Shown here in pieces: positions 32,423-42,279 of a stretch of 64,000 bases of DNA. The notes under the pieces are model-generated. The model had not been told where the DNA came from, searched no databases, and saw only the letters and a program-made list of their open reading frames with translations. Every line of letters begins with the position of its first letter. Position 1 is the first letter of the stretch. The stretch comes from Cognatishimia activa. Lineage in GTDB: Bacteria; Pseudomonadota; Alphaproteobacteria; Rhodobacterales; Rhodobacteraceae. The position numbers and the translations under genes are program-made. The DNA lies in the NCBI RefSeq assembly GCF_001458335.1, contig NZ_CYTO01000009.1:236066-300065 (forward strand), read 5' to 3'.

Positions 32423-33130
32423 TCACGACAACCAACGCCGCATGGCGCGCTCAAACACGCCACCAAAGAATGCAAGCAGGTCAGAGCCCTGTTGAGGCGA
32501 GAAGTGATGTGGGTCTTCGGCCCCCATCAACAGCATGCCGGGCAGACGACCAGCGCCCAAGTCCAAGCGCAGGCAGGCTTCGGAGCGTACGAAACTTGCT
32601 TTGTCGCCGAAGATTTCATGGGTCGTCCCATCAATCTGGCGCAAAGTGACAGGGCGCGATGGGACATTGCGGCCATTGGTGAGGTAGGTCTCTATAAACC
32701 CGGGTTCCGCGACAGACAGCACATCGCCAAGTTTGCGGACACTTGGGTCATTGTCTTTTTGCTCAGTCTCCAGAACCAGACGCACCGCATCAACACGCAG
32801 GATTTCAGCGACCTCGCCGTCGAGATCTTTCAGGAAGGTTTCAAATTCCAGCGGGTCCATCATGCGAAGGATCGCGCGGTGGACTTGATTGGTGCCCGCG
32901 AGGTTTTCGTAAGCCGCAGCAATCACGCTGCGGTGGGTGTCTTCCAGACGATCCAGGCGCGCTTCCAGACGTTCCATGGCGATACCACGCAGGTCGACAA
33001 TATTGCCGCCCATGGATTTCTCATTCGCGGCAATCAGCGCGTTCATGAGATCATTGTCATCCAGAATCATTTCAGGCGCGGAAATGATCTTTTCGCGCAA
33101 CGTGTCTTCGATATGTGCTGTCTTGGTCAT
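32423..33130 (-). CDS. DUF484-family (GAF-like) protein
   Basis: A 235-residue DUF484 protein: an N-terminal helical part (LREKIISAPEMILDDNDLMNALI), a predicted coiled coil (about 45-75), and a GAF-like C-terminal domain ending GVFERAMRRWLS. Its function is unknown. It commonly precedes xerC, as here, with 7 bp between them, suggesting co-expression and perhaps a link to chromosome segregation. Its ribosome site is weak. Confidence 0.9.
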   Translation of the reverse strand: MTKTAHIEDTLREKIISAPEMILDDNDLMNALIAANEKSMGGNIVDLRGIAMERLEARLDRLEDTHRSVIAAAYENLAGTNQVHRAILRMMDPLEFETFLKDLDGEVAEILRVDAVRLVLETEQKDNDPSVRKLGDVLSVAEPGFIETYLTNGRNVPSRPVTLRQIDGTTHEIFGDKASFVRSEACLRLDLGAGRLPGMLLMGAEDPHHFSPQQGSDLLAFFGGVFERAMRRWLS

Positions 33131-33227
33131 GCTCGTGCCAATACTTCTTTTGGCAGGACCATATCAGAAGCTTTTGGCGAGTGCTGCATTTTTTTGGGAA
33201 ATGTGCGGTTAACCGCGATTTGGGTTG

Positions 33228-33293
33228 GGGGAGGGGCTTTGCCCCTCAGCGCTGGCGCGCTTTCACCCCAGAGTATTTTAACAAAGAAGAAGC
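33228..33293. repeat. Dispersed intergenic repeat, copy C
   Basis: The AGGGGCTTTGCCCCT hairpin (33232-33246) and CACCCCAGAGTATTTTAACA AAGAAGAAG (33264-33292). It lies just past the stop of the transaldolase gene and before DUF484. The orientation relative to the upstream gene is the same as in copies A and B. Confidence 0.83.
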
Positions 33294-33296
33294 CTA

Positions 33297-33950
33297 TTAG
33301 AGGATTTTGATATCCGCTGCGGCGATGTCTTTGAGGAAGGCATCTAGGCCTTTGTCAGTCAGCGGGTGGTTGATCATGTTTTTGATTACGCCCGGAGGCG
33401 CTGTGATGACATCTGCACCGATACGTGCGCTGTCCAGGATGTGGTTCACAGAGCGAATAGACGCTGCAAGGATCTGGGTGTTGAAACCATAGTTGTCATA
33501 GATCGTACGGATGTCTTCGATCAGATCCATGCCATCGAGGTTGATGTCGTCCAAGCGGCCGATGAACGGAGAGATGAAAGTTGCACCGGCTTTTGCAGCG
33601 AGCAGCGCCTGGTTTGCAGAGAAGCAAAGCGTCACGTTCACCATCGCGCCGCCATCGGAGAGGGTTTTACAGGCTTTGAGGCCGTCCCAAGTCAGAGGCA
33701 CTTTCACGGCGATATTGTCGGCGATTTCAAGCAGCTTGCGGCCTTCTGCAATCATTGTATCCGCATCTGTCGCGGTCACTTCTGCAGAAACAGGGCCATC
33801 AACCAAGTCACAGATTTCTTTGGTGACTTCGATGATGTCACGGCCAGATTTTTTGATAAGGGAAGGGTTAGTGGTCACACCGTCCACCATGCCCAGATCA
33901 TTCAGCTCGGCAATGGCGTCGATTTCAGCGGTATCAACGAAGAATTTCAT
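33297..33950 (-). CDS. fsa: Transaldolase / fructose-6-phosphate aldolase family (MipB/TalC type)
   Basis: A 217-residue TIM barrel of the short transaldolase family. [16 protein letters not shown] at the N-terminus is characteristic, the Schiff-base lysine is in [12 protein letters not shown] (about residue 85), and [15 protein letters not shown] and [10 protein letters not shown] follow. It interconverts sugar phosphates in the pentose-phosphate route or acts as an F6P aldolase; the two cannot be told apart by reading. It is a single gene divergent from priA. A LacI-type dyad is in the 115-bp intergenic region. Confidence 0.95.
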   Translation of the reverse strand: MKFFVDTAEIDAIAELNDLGMVDGVTTNPSLIKKSGRDIIEVTKEICDLVDGPVSAEVTATDADTMIAEGRKLLEIADNIAVKVPLTWDGLKACKTLSDGGAMVNVTLCFSANQALLAAKAGATFISPFIGRLDDINLDGMDLIEDIRTIYDNYGFNTQILAASIRSVNHILDSARIGADVITAPPGVIKNMINHPLTDKGLDAFLKDIAAADIKIL

Positions 33951-33991
33951 GGAACAAGTCCTTTGATGGGTTGGCCTAAAGTCGGGGGTCG

Positions 33992-34064
33992 TTTACCTCA
34001 TTAGGGTACGCGCCGAAACCCCTAACGGGAAGAAAGTGTGAGCGCTAACGGTAATTGAGGTAAA
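33992..34064. promoter_or_regulatory. fsa/priA divergent region: LacI-type dyad inside a 9-bp inverted pair
   Basis: TGTGAGCGCTAACG (34037-34050) is an imperfect dyad centred on AGCGCT, similar to the TTAGCGCTAA sites at 21009 and 31279. It is enclosed by TTTACCTCA (33992-34000) and TGAGGTAAA (34056-34064), a perfect 9-bp inverted pair 55 bp apart. The right arm includes the priA ribosome site. Its significance is untested. Confidence 0.35.
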
Positions 34065-34065
34065 T

Positions 34066-36262
34066 TTGGGCGAACCCGACTTCTTTGATGCAGGCACTCT
34101 GGTGGGAGTGCTGACCACGCAACCGCTGGATCGGGTGCTTGATTATAAAGCACCGGAAGGTGGGTGTTGGGCTGGAGCCTTTGTGGAAGTGCCCCTTGGC
34201 CCGCGCAAAGTGATTGGTGTTGTCTGGGGCAAAGGCCGTGGAGATTGGGATATCTCTAAGGTGCGTTCGGTCATTCGTGTGTTGGACGTGGCGCCAATGC
34301 GCGAAGAGATGCGCAGTTTTTTGGAGCGGGCGTCCCAATACACTTTGACTTCAATGCCCAGTATGTTGCGATTGGCAACCCGCGCGCCGGGACTGTCTGA
34401 TCCACCTTCTATGCGCAAAGTCTACCGGTTGGGGGACAGTGAACCCGACCGGCAAACCGATGCGCGCAAGCGAGTGCTAGAGACGCTTCGCGACTATGGA
34501 GGGCTGTCTTTCACGCTCAAAGAACTCTCAGACATGGCGGGGGTGACCTCTTCTGTGGTCAAAGGGCTTGTGAAGCTCGGGGCGGTGAATGAAGAAAACG
34601 CACCGCGAGATGTGCCGTTTCACCGGATGGATCCGGATTATGACGCAAAAGACTTAACCGAGGATCAGGCTACGGCGGCGGCGCAGCTGACGGCCGATAT
34701 TCGGTCGCAAGACTATAATACCACCTTGCTGCGTGGTGTGACTGGCTCTGGTAAAACAGAGGTCTATCTTGAAGCCATTGCCGAGTGTCTGCGCATTGGT
34801 CGTCAAGCCTTGGTGCTGTTGCCCGAGATTGCCCTCACCGCTGAGTTTTTTGGCCGTGTCGAGGCGCGGTTTGGCGCGAAACCCGCCGAATGGCACTCGG
34901 GCGTCACCATGACCGAGCGGCGGCGGATCTGGAAAATGGTGGGGCAAGGCGGCGCCCAGATCGTGATTGGCGCGCGTTCGGCTTTGTTTCTGCCGTTTCA
35001 GAACCTCGGCCTAATCGTCGTCGATGAAGAACATGACACATCCTATAAGCAGGATGATGGTGTCCTTTATAATGCGCGGGACATGGCGGTTCTGCGAGCG
35101 AGTTGTGTGGGGGCGAGTGTGGTTCTGGCTTCCGCGACACCTAGTCTGGAAAGCTGGGCCAATGCCGGATGCAGGGAAATATAAGCGCATTGAGCTGACG
35201 TCGCGCTATGGCCCTGCGGTGATGCCTGACATGCGCGCGATTGATATGCGGGTTGAAGATATGCCTTCGGGCACTTGGATATCTCCGACATTGCGGGCTG
35301 AAGTCACGGCGCGGATCGAGAAAGGTGAGCAATCGCTTTTGTTCATCAACCGCCGTGGCTATGCGCCGGTGACGATCTGCCGGGCTTGTGGTCATCAAAT
35401 CGCCTGTGAGCAATGCGATGCGCGCATGGTCGAGCATCGTTTTCTCAAGCGCTTGCTGTGCCATCAGTGCGGGGAAAGCGCCCCGATGCCTGAAGCCTGC
35501 CCAAGCTGTGGTGTGGAAGGTAAGCTCGCCGCGGTGGGGCCGGGGGTAGAGCGTTTGGCTGAGGAAGCAAAAGAAGCCTTTCCAGAGGCACGGCTTGCGG
35601 TGTTGTCCTCTGACCTGTTCGGATCGGCGCGCGCCTTGAAAGAAGGCATTAAGACCATTGCGGAGGGCGGGGCGGATGTGATCATCGGCACGCAGTTGGT
35701 GGCAAAGGGACACAACTTCCCGCTGTTGACCCTTGTTGGCGTGATCGATGCGGATCTTGGCCTTCAAGGCTCCGACCTCCGTGCAGCGGAGCGCACGTTT
35801 CAATTGATCCGTCAGGTTGCTGGCCGCGCTGGGCGCTCGGAACGCAAAGGCGTTGCGATGCTGCAGTCTCATCAGCCCGAGCATCCGGTGATCCGGGCGA
35901 TCCTTGCAGGTGACGAAGAAGCCTTTTGGCAGGCAGAGGCCTCTGAACGTCGCCATGCCGGGGTGCCGCCCTATGGCCGTATGGCGGGGATCATCCTGTC
36001 ATCGACCGACGTCGCCGAGGTGTTTGATCTCGGCAATGCATTGGCGCGCAACGACCAAGCGCTTCGCCAGATTGGAGCACAGGTCTTTGGTCCGGCTCCG
36101 GCTCCCATCGCACGGATACGAGGTCGACATCGTGTGCGCCTTTTGGTGAAGGCAGACAAGGCAGCGCCTCTACAGTCGGCAGTTGCCAAGTGGGTTGGCC
36201 AATTCAAACTAAAGGGCGACATCCGTCTCTCCGTCGATATCGATCCGCAATCCTTTTACTGA
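34066..36262 (+). pseudogene. priA: Primosomal replication helicase PriA, broken by a +1 frameshift
   Basis: Two overlapping frames together encode a full-length PriA of about 731 residues. The first (34066-35184) starts at TTG after GAGG. It contains the 3'-DNA-binding domain (LVGVLTTQPLDRVLDYKAP), Walker A RGVTGSGKTEVYL, the DEEH box VVDEEHDTSYKQDDG and ASATPSLESWANA. The second resumes at 35168 with DAGKYKRIEL and contains the eight-cysteine zinc region (CRACGHQIACEQCD..CHQCG..CPSCG) and RQVAGRAGR. One extra base in 35164-35167 causes the break; removing it restores WANA-DAGKYKR. Both halves are otherwise undamaged. PriA restarts stalled forks and is nearly essential, so a sequencing error, a very recent mutation or recoding should all be considered. 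Confidence 0.85.
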
Positions 36263-36371
36263 TCCCATTAAGATCGCTGCCAGACCAAACGCATTTCTGC
36301 GCATCCCCATGTGCAAGCCTGCATGTATGATTTCGCTCGCCTCATGAGGCCATCAAGCGTAGAGGAAAGCT

Positions 36372-37604
36372 ATGTTTGATAAAGTCCGTCTTGATGAAAC
36401 CGGGCATTTGCCCCGTTGGCGACAGCCGATTGTATTGCTGTTTGTGATGGCCGCGGCCATGCCACTGGCTTTTTCAACATGGCTGGCTTTGCTGAACAAC
36501 TTCGTCATTGAGGTCGCGCGTTTTGACGGTGCCGATATTGGTCTGTTGCATACGGTGCGCGAGATTCCGGGCTTTATGGCCTTTGCGGTGATCTTTCTGA
36601 TCATCATCATTCGCGAACAGGTACTCGGAGTGTTGTCGCTGGTTCTGCTTGGGGTGGCGACCGCTGTCACGGCGCAATTCCCGACCCTAGGCGGCATTTT
36701 GGTCGTGACGCTGCTCAGTTCGATCGGTTTTCACTACTATGAGACAGTGAACCAAAGCCTGCAGTTGCAATGGTTGGATAAAAAACGCGCGCCCAAAGTG
36801 CTGGGTTGGCTGACGGCAACGGGGTCCGCGGCAACGCTTGTGATCTATCTGGCGATCATAACCACTTGGGAGCGGCTGGGGCTTAGCTATAACACAGTCT
36901 TTATGCTATCCGGCGGCCTGACAGCGGTCATCGCTCTGGTCGCCCTTTTTGCTTACCCGCAATTTGAAAGCCCGACTCCACAAGTCAAAAAGATGGTGCT
37001 GAAAAAGCGCTATTGGCTCTACTACGCGCTGCAATTTATGGCCGGTGCGCGTCGGCAGATCTTTGTTGTGTTTGCAGGCTTCATGATGGTCGAAAAATTC
37101 GGCTTTGATGTGCACGAGCTGACCGGACTTTACTTGGTCAATCTCATCGCCAACATGATCTTTGCGCCTTTCATTGGTGGCTTGGTCGCGCGTTTCGGTG
37201 AGCAGCGGACACTTCTTGTGGAATATCTTGGCCTTGTGATTGTCTTCTTGGCCTATGGAGGCATCTACTATTTTGGCTGGGGAGTCATGCTGGCCATGGC
37301 GCTTTATGTCGTGGATCACTTGCTGTTCTCCATGGCGCTCGCTCTAAAGACCTATATTCAAAAGATCGCTGACCCTGAGGATATTGCGCCGACAGCGGCC
37401 GTGTCCTTCACCATCAATCATATTGCTGCGGTGTTCCTGCCTGTGCTGCTTGGTTTGTTGTGGCTCTACTCGCCCGGTGCAGTGTTCGCTCTTGCGGCCT
37501 GTATGGCGGCCACGTCTTTTGGACTGGCCTTACTCATTCCACGCCACCCTCAAAAAGGGTTTGAGACGCGGCTGAAAGGCATTGGGCCGGTGCCGGCTGA
37601 ATAA
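36372..37604 (+). CDS. Major facilitator superfamily transporter
   Basis: A 410-residue protein with about twelve hydrophobic helices and two halves joined by a short basic loop (VKKMVLKKRYW). No substrate signature could be recognised. Its neighbours (priA upstream, prmA downstream) give no hint. It starts at the ATG at 36372 (MFDKVRLDETGHLPRW), 7 nt after GAGGAAAG. Confidence 0.85.
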   Translation: MFDKVRLDETGHLPRWRQPIVLLFVMAAAMPLAFSTWLALLNNFVIEVARFDGADIGLLHTVREIPGFMAFAVIFLIIIIREQVLGVLSLVLLGVATAVTAQFPTLGGILVVTLLSSIGFHYYETVNQSLQLQWLDKKRAPKVLGWLTATGSAATLVIYLAIITTWERLGLSYNTVFMLSGGLTAVIALVALFAYPQFESPTPQVKKMVLKKRYWLYYALQFMAGARRQIFVVFAGFMMVEKFGFDVHELTGLYLVNLIANMIFAPFIGGLVARFGEQRTLLVEYLGLVIVFLAYGGIYYFGWGVMLAMALYVVDHLLFSMALALKTYIQKIADPEDIAPTAAVSFTINHIAAVFLPVLLGLLWLYSPGAVFALAACMAATSFGLALLIPRHPQKGFETRLKGIGPVPAE

Positions 37605-37681
37605 GCGGCTCTTGACCTTGCCCTTGACCTTGGCGAGCCACGCCCGTAGGCCGCTTGCAAGCCTTAGAAGGATCAAGAGAC

Positions 37682-38551
37682 ATGCCAACATTTACCGCCC
37701 TGACCACTCTGGAAGGCAAAGACCAGGCCGAACGTCTTGGTGAAGCGATGGAAATGCTTGATCCGGAACCAACCGGTGTAGGGGTCTTTGAGATCGAAGA
37801 TGACTCTGGGCTGTGGGAAGTGGGGGCGTATTTCACGGAAGAGCCTGACGCTGCTGCGCTCGCTCTGCTGGAAGCCGCTTTTGACATTAAGCCCTTCGCG
37901 GTGTCGGAACTGCCTGAAACCGATTGGGTTGCGCATGTAAAGCGTGAGCTGGTTCCGGTCGAAGCCGGGCGCTTCTTTGTATATGGCAGCCATGACGCCG
38001 ACCAGGTGCCAGAGGATTGCGAACCGCTTTTGATTGAGGCGGCGATGGCTTTCGGCACAGGGCATCACGGAACCACCTTGGGTTGCCTCAAGGCGCTGGA
38101 CCGTTTGGCCGGTGAAGGTTTTGTCGGGCAAAACGTTGCTGACATTGGATGCGGCACTGCGGTGCTGGGGATGGCGGCGGCGCGTATTTGGCCGAACCCC
38201 GTGTTGGCAAGCGACATTGATGAAGTCGCCGTGGATGTGGCCATTGCAAATGTGAAAGCCAATGACCTTGAGGGACGCGTGATCTGTTTGGAAGCCGCAG
38301 GCTTTAGCCATGCAGATCTAAAGGCCAAAGCGCCTTATGATTTGGTCTTTGCAAATATCCTAAAGGCCCCCTTGGTGGGCCTTGCGCCTGAAATGGGCGA
38401 GAACATCGCTACTAAAGGATATGCGATCTTGTCCGGCATCTTGAACGAACAAGCGGATGAAGTGGTGGCAGCTTACCAAGAAAATGGCTTTTTGGTGCAC
38501 ACACGTGAGGAAATCGGCGAGTGGACCACGCTAACACTGCAACGCTCATAG
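37682..38551 (+). CDS. prmA: Ribosomal protein L11 methyltransferase
   Basis: A 289-residue SAM-dependent methyltransferase. An N-terminal substrate-recognition domain (about 1-105) is followed by a Rossmann catalytic domain with AFGTGHHGTT, SAM-binding motif I DIGCGTAVLGMAAAR (about 158-172), and the catalytic FANILKAPL loop. It trimethylates ribosomal protein L11. The start is the ATG at 37682 after AAGGA. A compact terminator follows at 38591-38614. Confidence 0.94.
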   Translation: MPTFTALTTLEGKDQAERLGEAMEMLDPEPTGVGVFEIEDDSGLWEVGAYFTEEPDAAALALLEAAFDIKPFAVSELPETDWVAHVKRELVPVEAGRFFVYGSHDADQVPEDCEPLLIEAAMAFGTGHHGTTLGCLKALDRLAGEGFVGQNVADIGCGTAVLGMAAARIWPNPVLASDIDEVAVDVAIANVKANDLEGRVICLEAAGFSHADLKAKAPYDLVFANILKAPLVGLAPEMGENIATKGYAILSGILNEQADEVVAAYQENGFLVHTREEIGEWTTLTLQRS

Positions 38552-38590
38552 GCGCGATTCGTCCGCGTTCCACAGTTTTTCACTGAATTC

Positions 38591-38614
38591 AGGCCACCAA
38601 TGTGTGGCCTTTTT
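38591..38614 (+). terminator. Rho-independent terminator of prmA
   Basis: AGGCCAC (38591-38597) pairs with GTGGCCT (38604-38610) around a 6-nt loop and is followed by a short T-run (38610-38614). It is 40 bp past the prmA stop. Confidence 0.8.
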
Positions 38615-38755
38615 CACACCCTTTGCGCTGAATTGGGCCTGCAAAGGGGTTTGAATCGGGCCGTTTTGTGAAAATTGGCCTTGCTTGCCCAAGTTTTGCC
38701 ACAATTTGGAGGGAATGTAGCCTTGTTTGGTGGGGGCCAAACGAAGTGTGCTGCT

Positions 38756-39103
38756 ATGGCTGATCCACGTGACGAATTTTCCCTGCGCCTGCGTCGTCTG
38801 AACGCACAGCGTAAGAAAGATCTTAAGCGCTCCCGCTCTGCCTTCATCGACAATGATGGGTATGTGATTGTGCGCGGTTACCGTGAAAAACGCGGTATTC
38901 CTTACACTGGTATTATGATCCTGGTTGTTGGGTTCTTCGGGCTGAAAGGCGCGATGATGGCTCAAATGGGGGAAGCAACTTACGCAGCCAAGGTGGACGA
39001 ATTGCGCGCGAGCGATTCATCTGTCGCGCAGGTTGGCGTTTGGACGCTAACGCCGGATCCGGTGTCAAACCTCGTGGCGACGCATCTTCGGGACTATCTT
39101 TGA
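38756..39103 (+). CDS. Small single-pass membrane protein, hypothetical
   Basis: A 115-residue protein, taking the ATG at 38756 (MADPRDEFSLRLRRL). The strongly basic N-terminal region has many Arg/Lys (about 1-45), then one TM helix (IPYTGIMILVVGFFGLKGAMM, about 54-74), then a periplasmic tail of about 40 residues with no cysteine. I recognise no family. The Shine-Dalgarno is weak and the frame is open upstream to 38675, so the start is uncertain. A strong bidirectional terminator follows. Confidence 0.68.
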   Translation: MADPRDEFSLRLRRLNAQRKKDLKRSRSAFIDNDGYVIVRGYREKRGIPYTGIMILVVGFFGLKGAMMAQMGEATYAAKVDELRASDSSVAQVGVWTLTPDPVSNLVATHLRDYL

Positions 39104-39133
39104 GCCCCAAACGGTATTGCTTAAAAAGAAAAA

Positions 39134-39160
39134 GCCGCGGCAGTTTGTAACTGCCGCGGC
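39134..39160. terminator. Strong bidirectional terminator
   Basis: A perfect 12-bp stem GCCGCGGCAGTT / AACTGCCGCGGC with loop TGT, flanked by an A-run on the left and CTTTTC on the right. It serves the converging small membrane protein gene (+) and the DUF1127 gene (-). Confidence 0.93.
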
Positions 39161-39184
39161 CTTTTCGTCTTCCTAAGGAGGGAC

Positions 39185-39376
39185 TTAGGTAATGGAGTGG
39201 ATGTCGCGGCGGATCAGACCGATGTCTTCCAGCTCGCGGTCTGTCAGTTCGGACAGAACTTTGCGTGTTTTACGTGCGGCATTCCATGCAGCAACACGGC
39301 CCCATGTGTGGGCTAGGATCAGACCGAACTGACCATTAGAAACGTTTTCAGTCCGTGCGGTTACGAAAGCGGCCAT
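39185..39376 (-). CDS. DUF1127 small protein
   Basis: A 63-residue protein with the DUF1127 motif near its C-terminus (RKTRKVLSELTDRELEDIGLIRRDI). I start at the ATG at 39376, 7 nt after AAGGAT. DUF1127 proteins are abundant short arginine-rich proteins in alphaproteobacteria; some affect phosphate or C1 metabolism through RNA interactions. The role here is unknown. The gene is short, has a strong terminator and is probably well expressed. Confidence 0.9.
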   Translation of the reverse strand: MAAFVTARTENVSNGQFGLILAHTWGRVAAWNAARKTRKVLSELTDRELEDIGLIRRDIHSIT

Positions 39377-39677
39377 ATCGATAATCCTTCTGTTTGAGTT
39401 ATGGTCGTTGTGCTTAAGGCGCATTTAGACTGATGGATGAGTCGCGACAATCGACAAGAAATCATCCCCGCTCTGCGTTTTTTGCATGCCTCATAAATGT
39501 GCACAGCGCTCAGAAAACGGCCTTTTGGCCCCGTTGGAGGCGAAATCAATGCAGCGGCAGCTAAAGCGCCTTGCGGGGTAAAAGCTTTGAGGCAGTCGAC
39601 TATCTCACGAAGATGCTTGGCGGACGTTCTTGTTTTGTGCTAGGTCTTCTGAAAAGGCCAAAAAGGCAGGAGCAGTC

Positions 39678-40184
39678 ATGCGCGTATTGGGAATCGACCC
39701 GGGTTTGCGCAACATGGGATGGGGGATCATCGATGTTGCGGGCAGCCGGATGAGCCATGTGGCCAACGGCACGTGTCACTCAGAGGGCAAAGACCTCGCC
39801 GCGCGGCTATTGTCATTGCATGAACAGCTGACCGACGTCATCCATCGACACGAACCCGATCATGCCGCGATTGAACAGACCTTTGTGAACAAAGATGGTG
39901 TCGCCACTTTGAAACTGGGACAAGCGCGCGGCATCGCTCTTTTGGTGCCAGCACAAGCCGGGCTGACGATTGGCGAATATGCTCCCAATAAAGTCAAGAA
40001 AACCATTGTGGGCGTCGGCCATGCGGAAAAACATCAGGTTGAACATATGGTGAAGTTGCAATTGCCCGGCGTTAAGATTGCCAGCGCGGACGCGGCAGAT
40101 GCCTTGGCCATTGCCATGTGTCACGCCCACTACGCTCGGGCCAGCGGCAGCTGGGAAGCGGCCCTAAAGAAAGCAAGCGCATGA
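39678..40184 (+). CDS. ruvC: Holliday-junction endonuclease RuvC
   Basis: A 168-residue resolvase of the RNase H fold. The catalytic acidic residues are in [11 protein letters not shown] (Asp), [11 protein letters not shown] (Glu) and [17 protein letters not shown] (two Asp). It cuts the junctions processed by RuvAB in recombination repair. The start is the ATG at 39678 after AGGAG. Its stop overlaps the ruvA ATG by 4 bp. Confidence 0.97.
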   Translation: MRVLGIDPGLRNMGWGIIDVAGSRMSHVANGTCHSEGKDLAARLLSLHEQLTDVIHRHEPDHAAIEQTFVNKDGVATLKLGQARGIALLVPAQAGLTIGEYAPNKVKKTIVGVGHAEKHQVEHMVKLQLPGVKIASADAADALAIAMCHAHYARASGSWEAALKKASA

Positions 40185-40867
40185 TTGGCAAAATTACTGG
40201 CCGAATTGAGTATCGCACCACAGATCACGTGCTGATTGATGTGCGAGGCGTGGGTTATATCGTCTACTGCTCTGAGCGCACCTTGATGGAGTTGCCGGGC
40301 AATGGTGAAGTGGCCGCTTTGTTCACGGAAATGCTGGTGCGCGAAGATATCTTGCAGCTGTTTGGCTTCACCACCTTGCTTGAGAAAGAGTGGCATCGGT
40401 TGTTGATCTCCGTGCAGGGCATTGGTGCAAAGGCGTCTTTGGCGATCCTTGGGACATTAGGCCCAGAAGGGGTTGGTCGAGCGATTGCACTGGGTGACAT
40501 CAGCGCCATTAAAGCGGCCAAAGGCATTGGTCCCAAAACGGCGCAACGCGTGGTGCATGAGCTAAAAGACAAAGCCCCGGCCGTCATGGCGCTGGGTGGA
40601 TCATTGGCAGAGGCCCATGGCGAAGCGCCGGCATCCGCTGATGTGCTTGAGGAACCTGTTGCATCGCCGGCGCCCGCACCCAAAGCGCCTGCTGCAGGTG
40701 GCGCTGGAGCAGCGGCGCAGGCAGAAGCACTGTCTGCTTTATCAAACCTAGGCTATGGGCCGGGCGATGCCGCTGCCGCCGTTGCAGAAGCATCCGGTGC
40801 TGATCCCGAACTTGATACCGCCGGATTAATCCGCGCAGCGCTGCGTTTACTCGCACCCAAAGGATAA
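40181..40867 (+). CDS. ruvA: Holliday-junction DNA-binding protein RuvA
   Basis: A 228-residue protein: N-terminal OB fold ([12 protein letters not shown]), two helix-hairpin-helix motifs ([16 protein letters not shown] and [14 protein letters not shown]), a long proline/alanine-rich linker (about 145-175), and a C-terminal RuvB-contacting domain ([17 protein letters not shown]). It is somewhat longer than the E. coli protein because of the linker. Coupled to ruvC by an ATGA overlap and 3 bp before ruvB. Confidence 0.97.
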   Translation: MIGKITGRIEYRTTDHVLIDVRGVGYIVYCSERTLMELPGNGEVAALFTEMLVREDILQLFGFTTLLEKEWHRLLISVQGIGAKASLAILGTLGPEGVGRAIALGDISAIKAAKGIGPKTAQRVVHELKDKAPAVMALGGSLAEAHGEAPASADVLEEPVASPAPAPKAPAAGGAGAAAQAEALSALSNLGYGPGDAAAAVAEASGADPELDTAGLIRAALRLLAPKG

Positions 40868-40870
40868 GGC

Positions 40871-41899
40871 ATGGAAGCACCCGATCCCACATTGCGCCCG
40901 GAACCTCGCCCGGAAGATGCTGATCGCGCCTTGCGCCCCCAAGGTTTGGGGGAATTCATCGGTCAGGCGGAAGCCCGCGCCAACCTGAAGGTTTTCATTG
41001 AAAGCGCTAAACAGCGTGGCGAGGCCATGGACCATACCTTGTTTCATGGTCCTCCAGGCTTGGGCAAAACAACCCTCGCACAGATCATGGCGCGCGAGCT
41101 TGGCGTCAATTTCCGAATGACCTCTGGGCCGGTTTTGGCCAAAGCGGGGGATTTGGCGGCAATCCTCACAAACCTTGAGGCGCGTGACGTGCTGTTCATT
41201 GACGAGATCCACCGCCTCAATCCTGTGGTGGAAGAAGTGCTCTATCCAGCGATGGAGGATTTCGAATTGGATCTGGTGATTGGCGAAGGTCCCGCCGCGC
41301 GGACAGTGCGGATCGAGTTGCAGCCCTTCACGCTGGTCGGGGCGACGACCCGCTTGGGACTGCTGACGACGCCATTGCGGGATCGCTTCGGTATTCCGAC
41401 CCGCCTGCAATTTTACACCGAGGATGAACTCAACGAGATTGTGACGCGCAACGCGCGCAAGCTGGGGGTGCAGCAGGAAGAAGGCGGCGCACGCGAGATC
41501 GCGCGGCGCTCTCGTGGCACCCCGCGGATTGCCGGGCGTTTGCTGCGCCGAGTGGTTGATTTTGCCCTTGTGGAAGGGGATGGGGTGATCACCAAATCGC
41601 TCGCGGATGGGTCTTTGACCCGGCTTGGCGTGGACAACCTTGGTTTAGATGGGGCGGACCGGCGCTATTTGACCTTCATTGCGGAAAATTATGGTGGTGG
41701 CCCCGTTGGGGTGGAGACGATCTCTGCGGCACTAAGCGAGAGCCGAGATGCGATTGAAGAGGTGATTGAGCCGTTTTTGCTGCAGCAGGGGCTTATTCAG
41801 CGCACCCCGCGTGGACGCATGTTGGCGCGCAAGGCGTGGAAACATCTGGGGCTTGTGGCACCGGAGCCGGGCAAATCTCAGACCGACTTGTTTGAGTAA
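40871..41899 (+). CDS. ruvB: Holliday-junction branch-migration ATPase RuvB
   Basis: A 342-residue AAA+ motor. Walker A is [11 protein letters not shown] (about 58-66), Walker B is LFIDEIHRL, sensor GATTRLGLL, arginine finger LRDRFG, and a C-terminal winged helix [11 protein letters not shown]. RuvB drives branch migration with RuvA. Length is normal for the family. Copy D of the intergenic repeat follows directly. Confidence 0.98.
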   Translation: MEAPDPTLRPEPRPEDADRALRPQGLGEFIGQAEARANLKVFIESAKQRGEAMDHTLFHGPPGLGKTTLAQIMARELGVNFRMTSGPVLAKAGDLAAILTNLEARDVLFIDEIHRLNPVVEEVLYPAMEDFELDLVIGEGPAARTVRIELQPFTLVGATTRLGLLTTPLRDRFGIPTRLQFYTEDELNEIVTRNARKLGVQQEEGGAREIARRSRGTPRIAGRLLRRVVDFALVEGDGVITKSLADGSLTRLGVDNLGLDGADRRYLTFIAENYGGGPVGVETISAALSESRDAIEEVIEPFLLQQGLIQRTPRGRMLARKAWKHLGLVAPEPGKSQTDLFE

Positions 41900-41940
41900 C
41901 GCGCTGGAATTTTGAGTATTTGGGCAAAGAAGAAGCTGAG
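41900..41940. repeat. Dispersed intergenic repeat, copy D (degenerate)
   Basis: GCGCTGGAATTTTGAGTATT TGGGCAAAGAAGAAG keeps the GAGTATT(T)...GCAAAG core but lacks the GGGGCTTTGCCCC hairpin. It fills the whole gap between ruvB and the MazG-like gene, and its AAGAAGCTGAGG end appears to supply the ribosome site for the latter. Confidence 0.6.
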
Positions 41941-41946
41941 GGCGTC

Positions 41947-42279
41947 ATGGAAAAGACCGAGCGGTTGGATTTGCGCGAGCTTCAGATCATGGCGAGGCGT
42001 GTCTCTGACATCTATGCCCAGAACTTTGACGTGAACCGCGACGCGGCTTGGTATTTGGGTAAGCTCACAGAAGAACTGGGTGAAGTGTCATCTGCCTTTT
42101 TGAAAACCAGTGGGCGCGGGCGTGGTGAAGTGGGTCATGAGGCGCTGGCAGATGAAATGGCTGATTTGTTTGGCTTCCTCTTGCTGTTTGCCGATTGGCA
42201 GGGCATTGACCTTGAAACGGCGTTCCGCCGGAAATGGGGCCAATATCTGGAAGCAAGCCATGAGCGTCACGACACCTGA
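41947..42279 (+). CDS. MazG-like nucleotide pyrophosphohydrolase
   Basis: A 110-residue all-alpha protein of the MazG/dUTPase-like group. The metal-binding pattern appears as KLTEELGEVSSAFL (E-x-x-E) and later LADEMADLFGFLLL (E-x-x-D). It probably hydrolyses non-canonical nucleoside triphosphates. The ATG at 41947 follows GAGGG. Its 3' end overlaps the next gene by 20 bp, so the two are coupled. Confidence 0.86.
   Translation: MEKTERLDLRELQIMARRVSDIYAQNFDVNRDAAWYLGKLTEELGEVSSAFLKTSGRGRGEVGHEALADEMADLFGFLLLFADWQGIDLETAFRRKWGQYLEASHERHDT

Noticed and set aside
35024-36262. The second half of priA as a separate gene starting at 35024
   Set aside because: The first 48 codons of that frame are out of frame with PriA and read as noise; real similarity begins at 35168, so it is one frameshifted gene.
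37604-37665. Direct repeat CTTGACCTT and inverted AAGCGGC / GCCGCTT after the MFS gene
   Set aside because: Arms are short and far apart (about 40 bp), and no T-run follows; no function can be argued.
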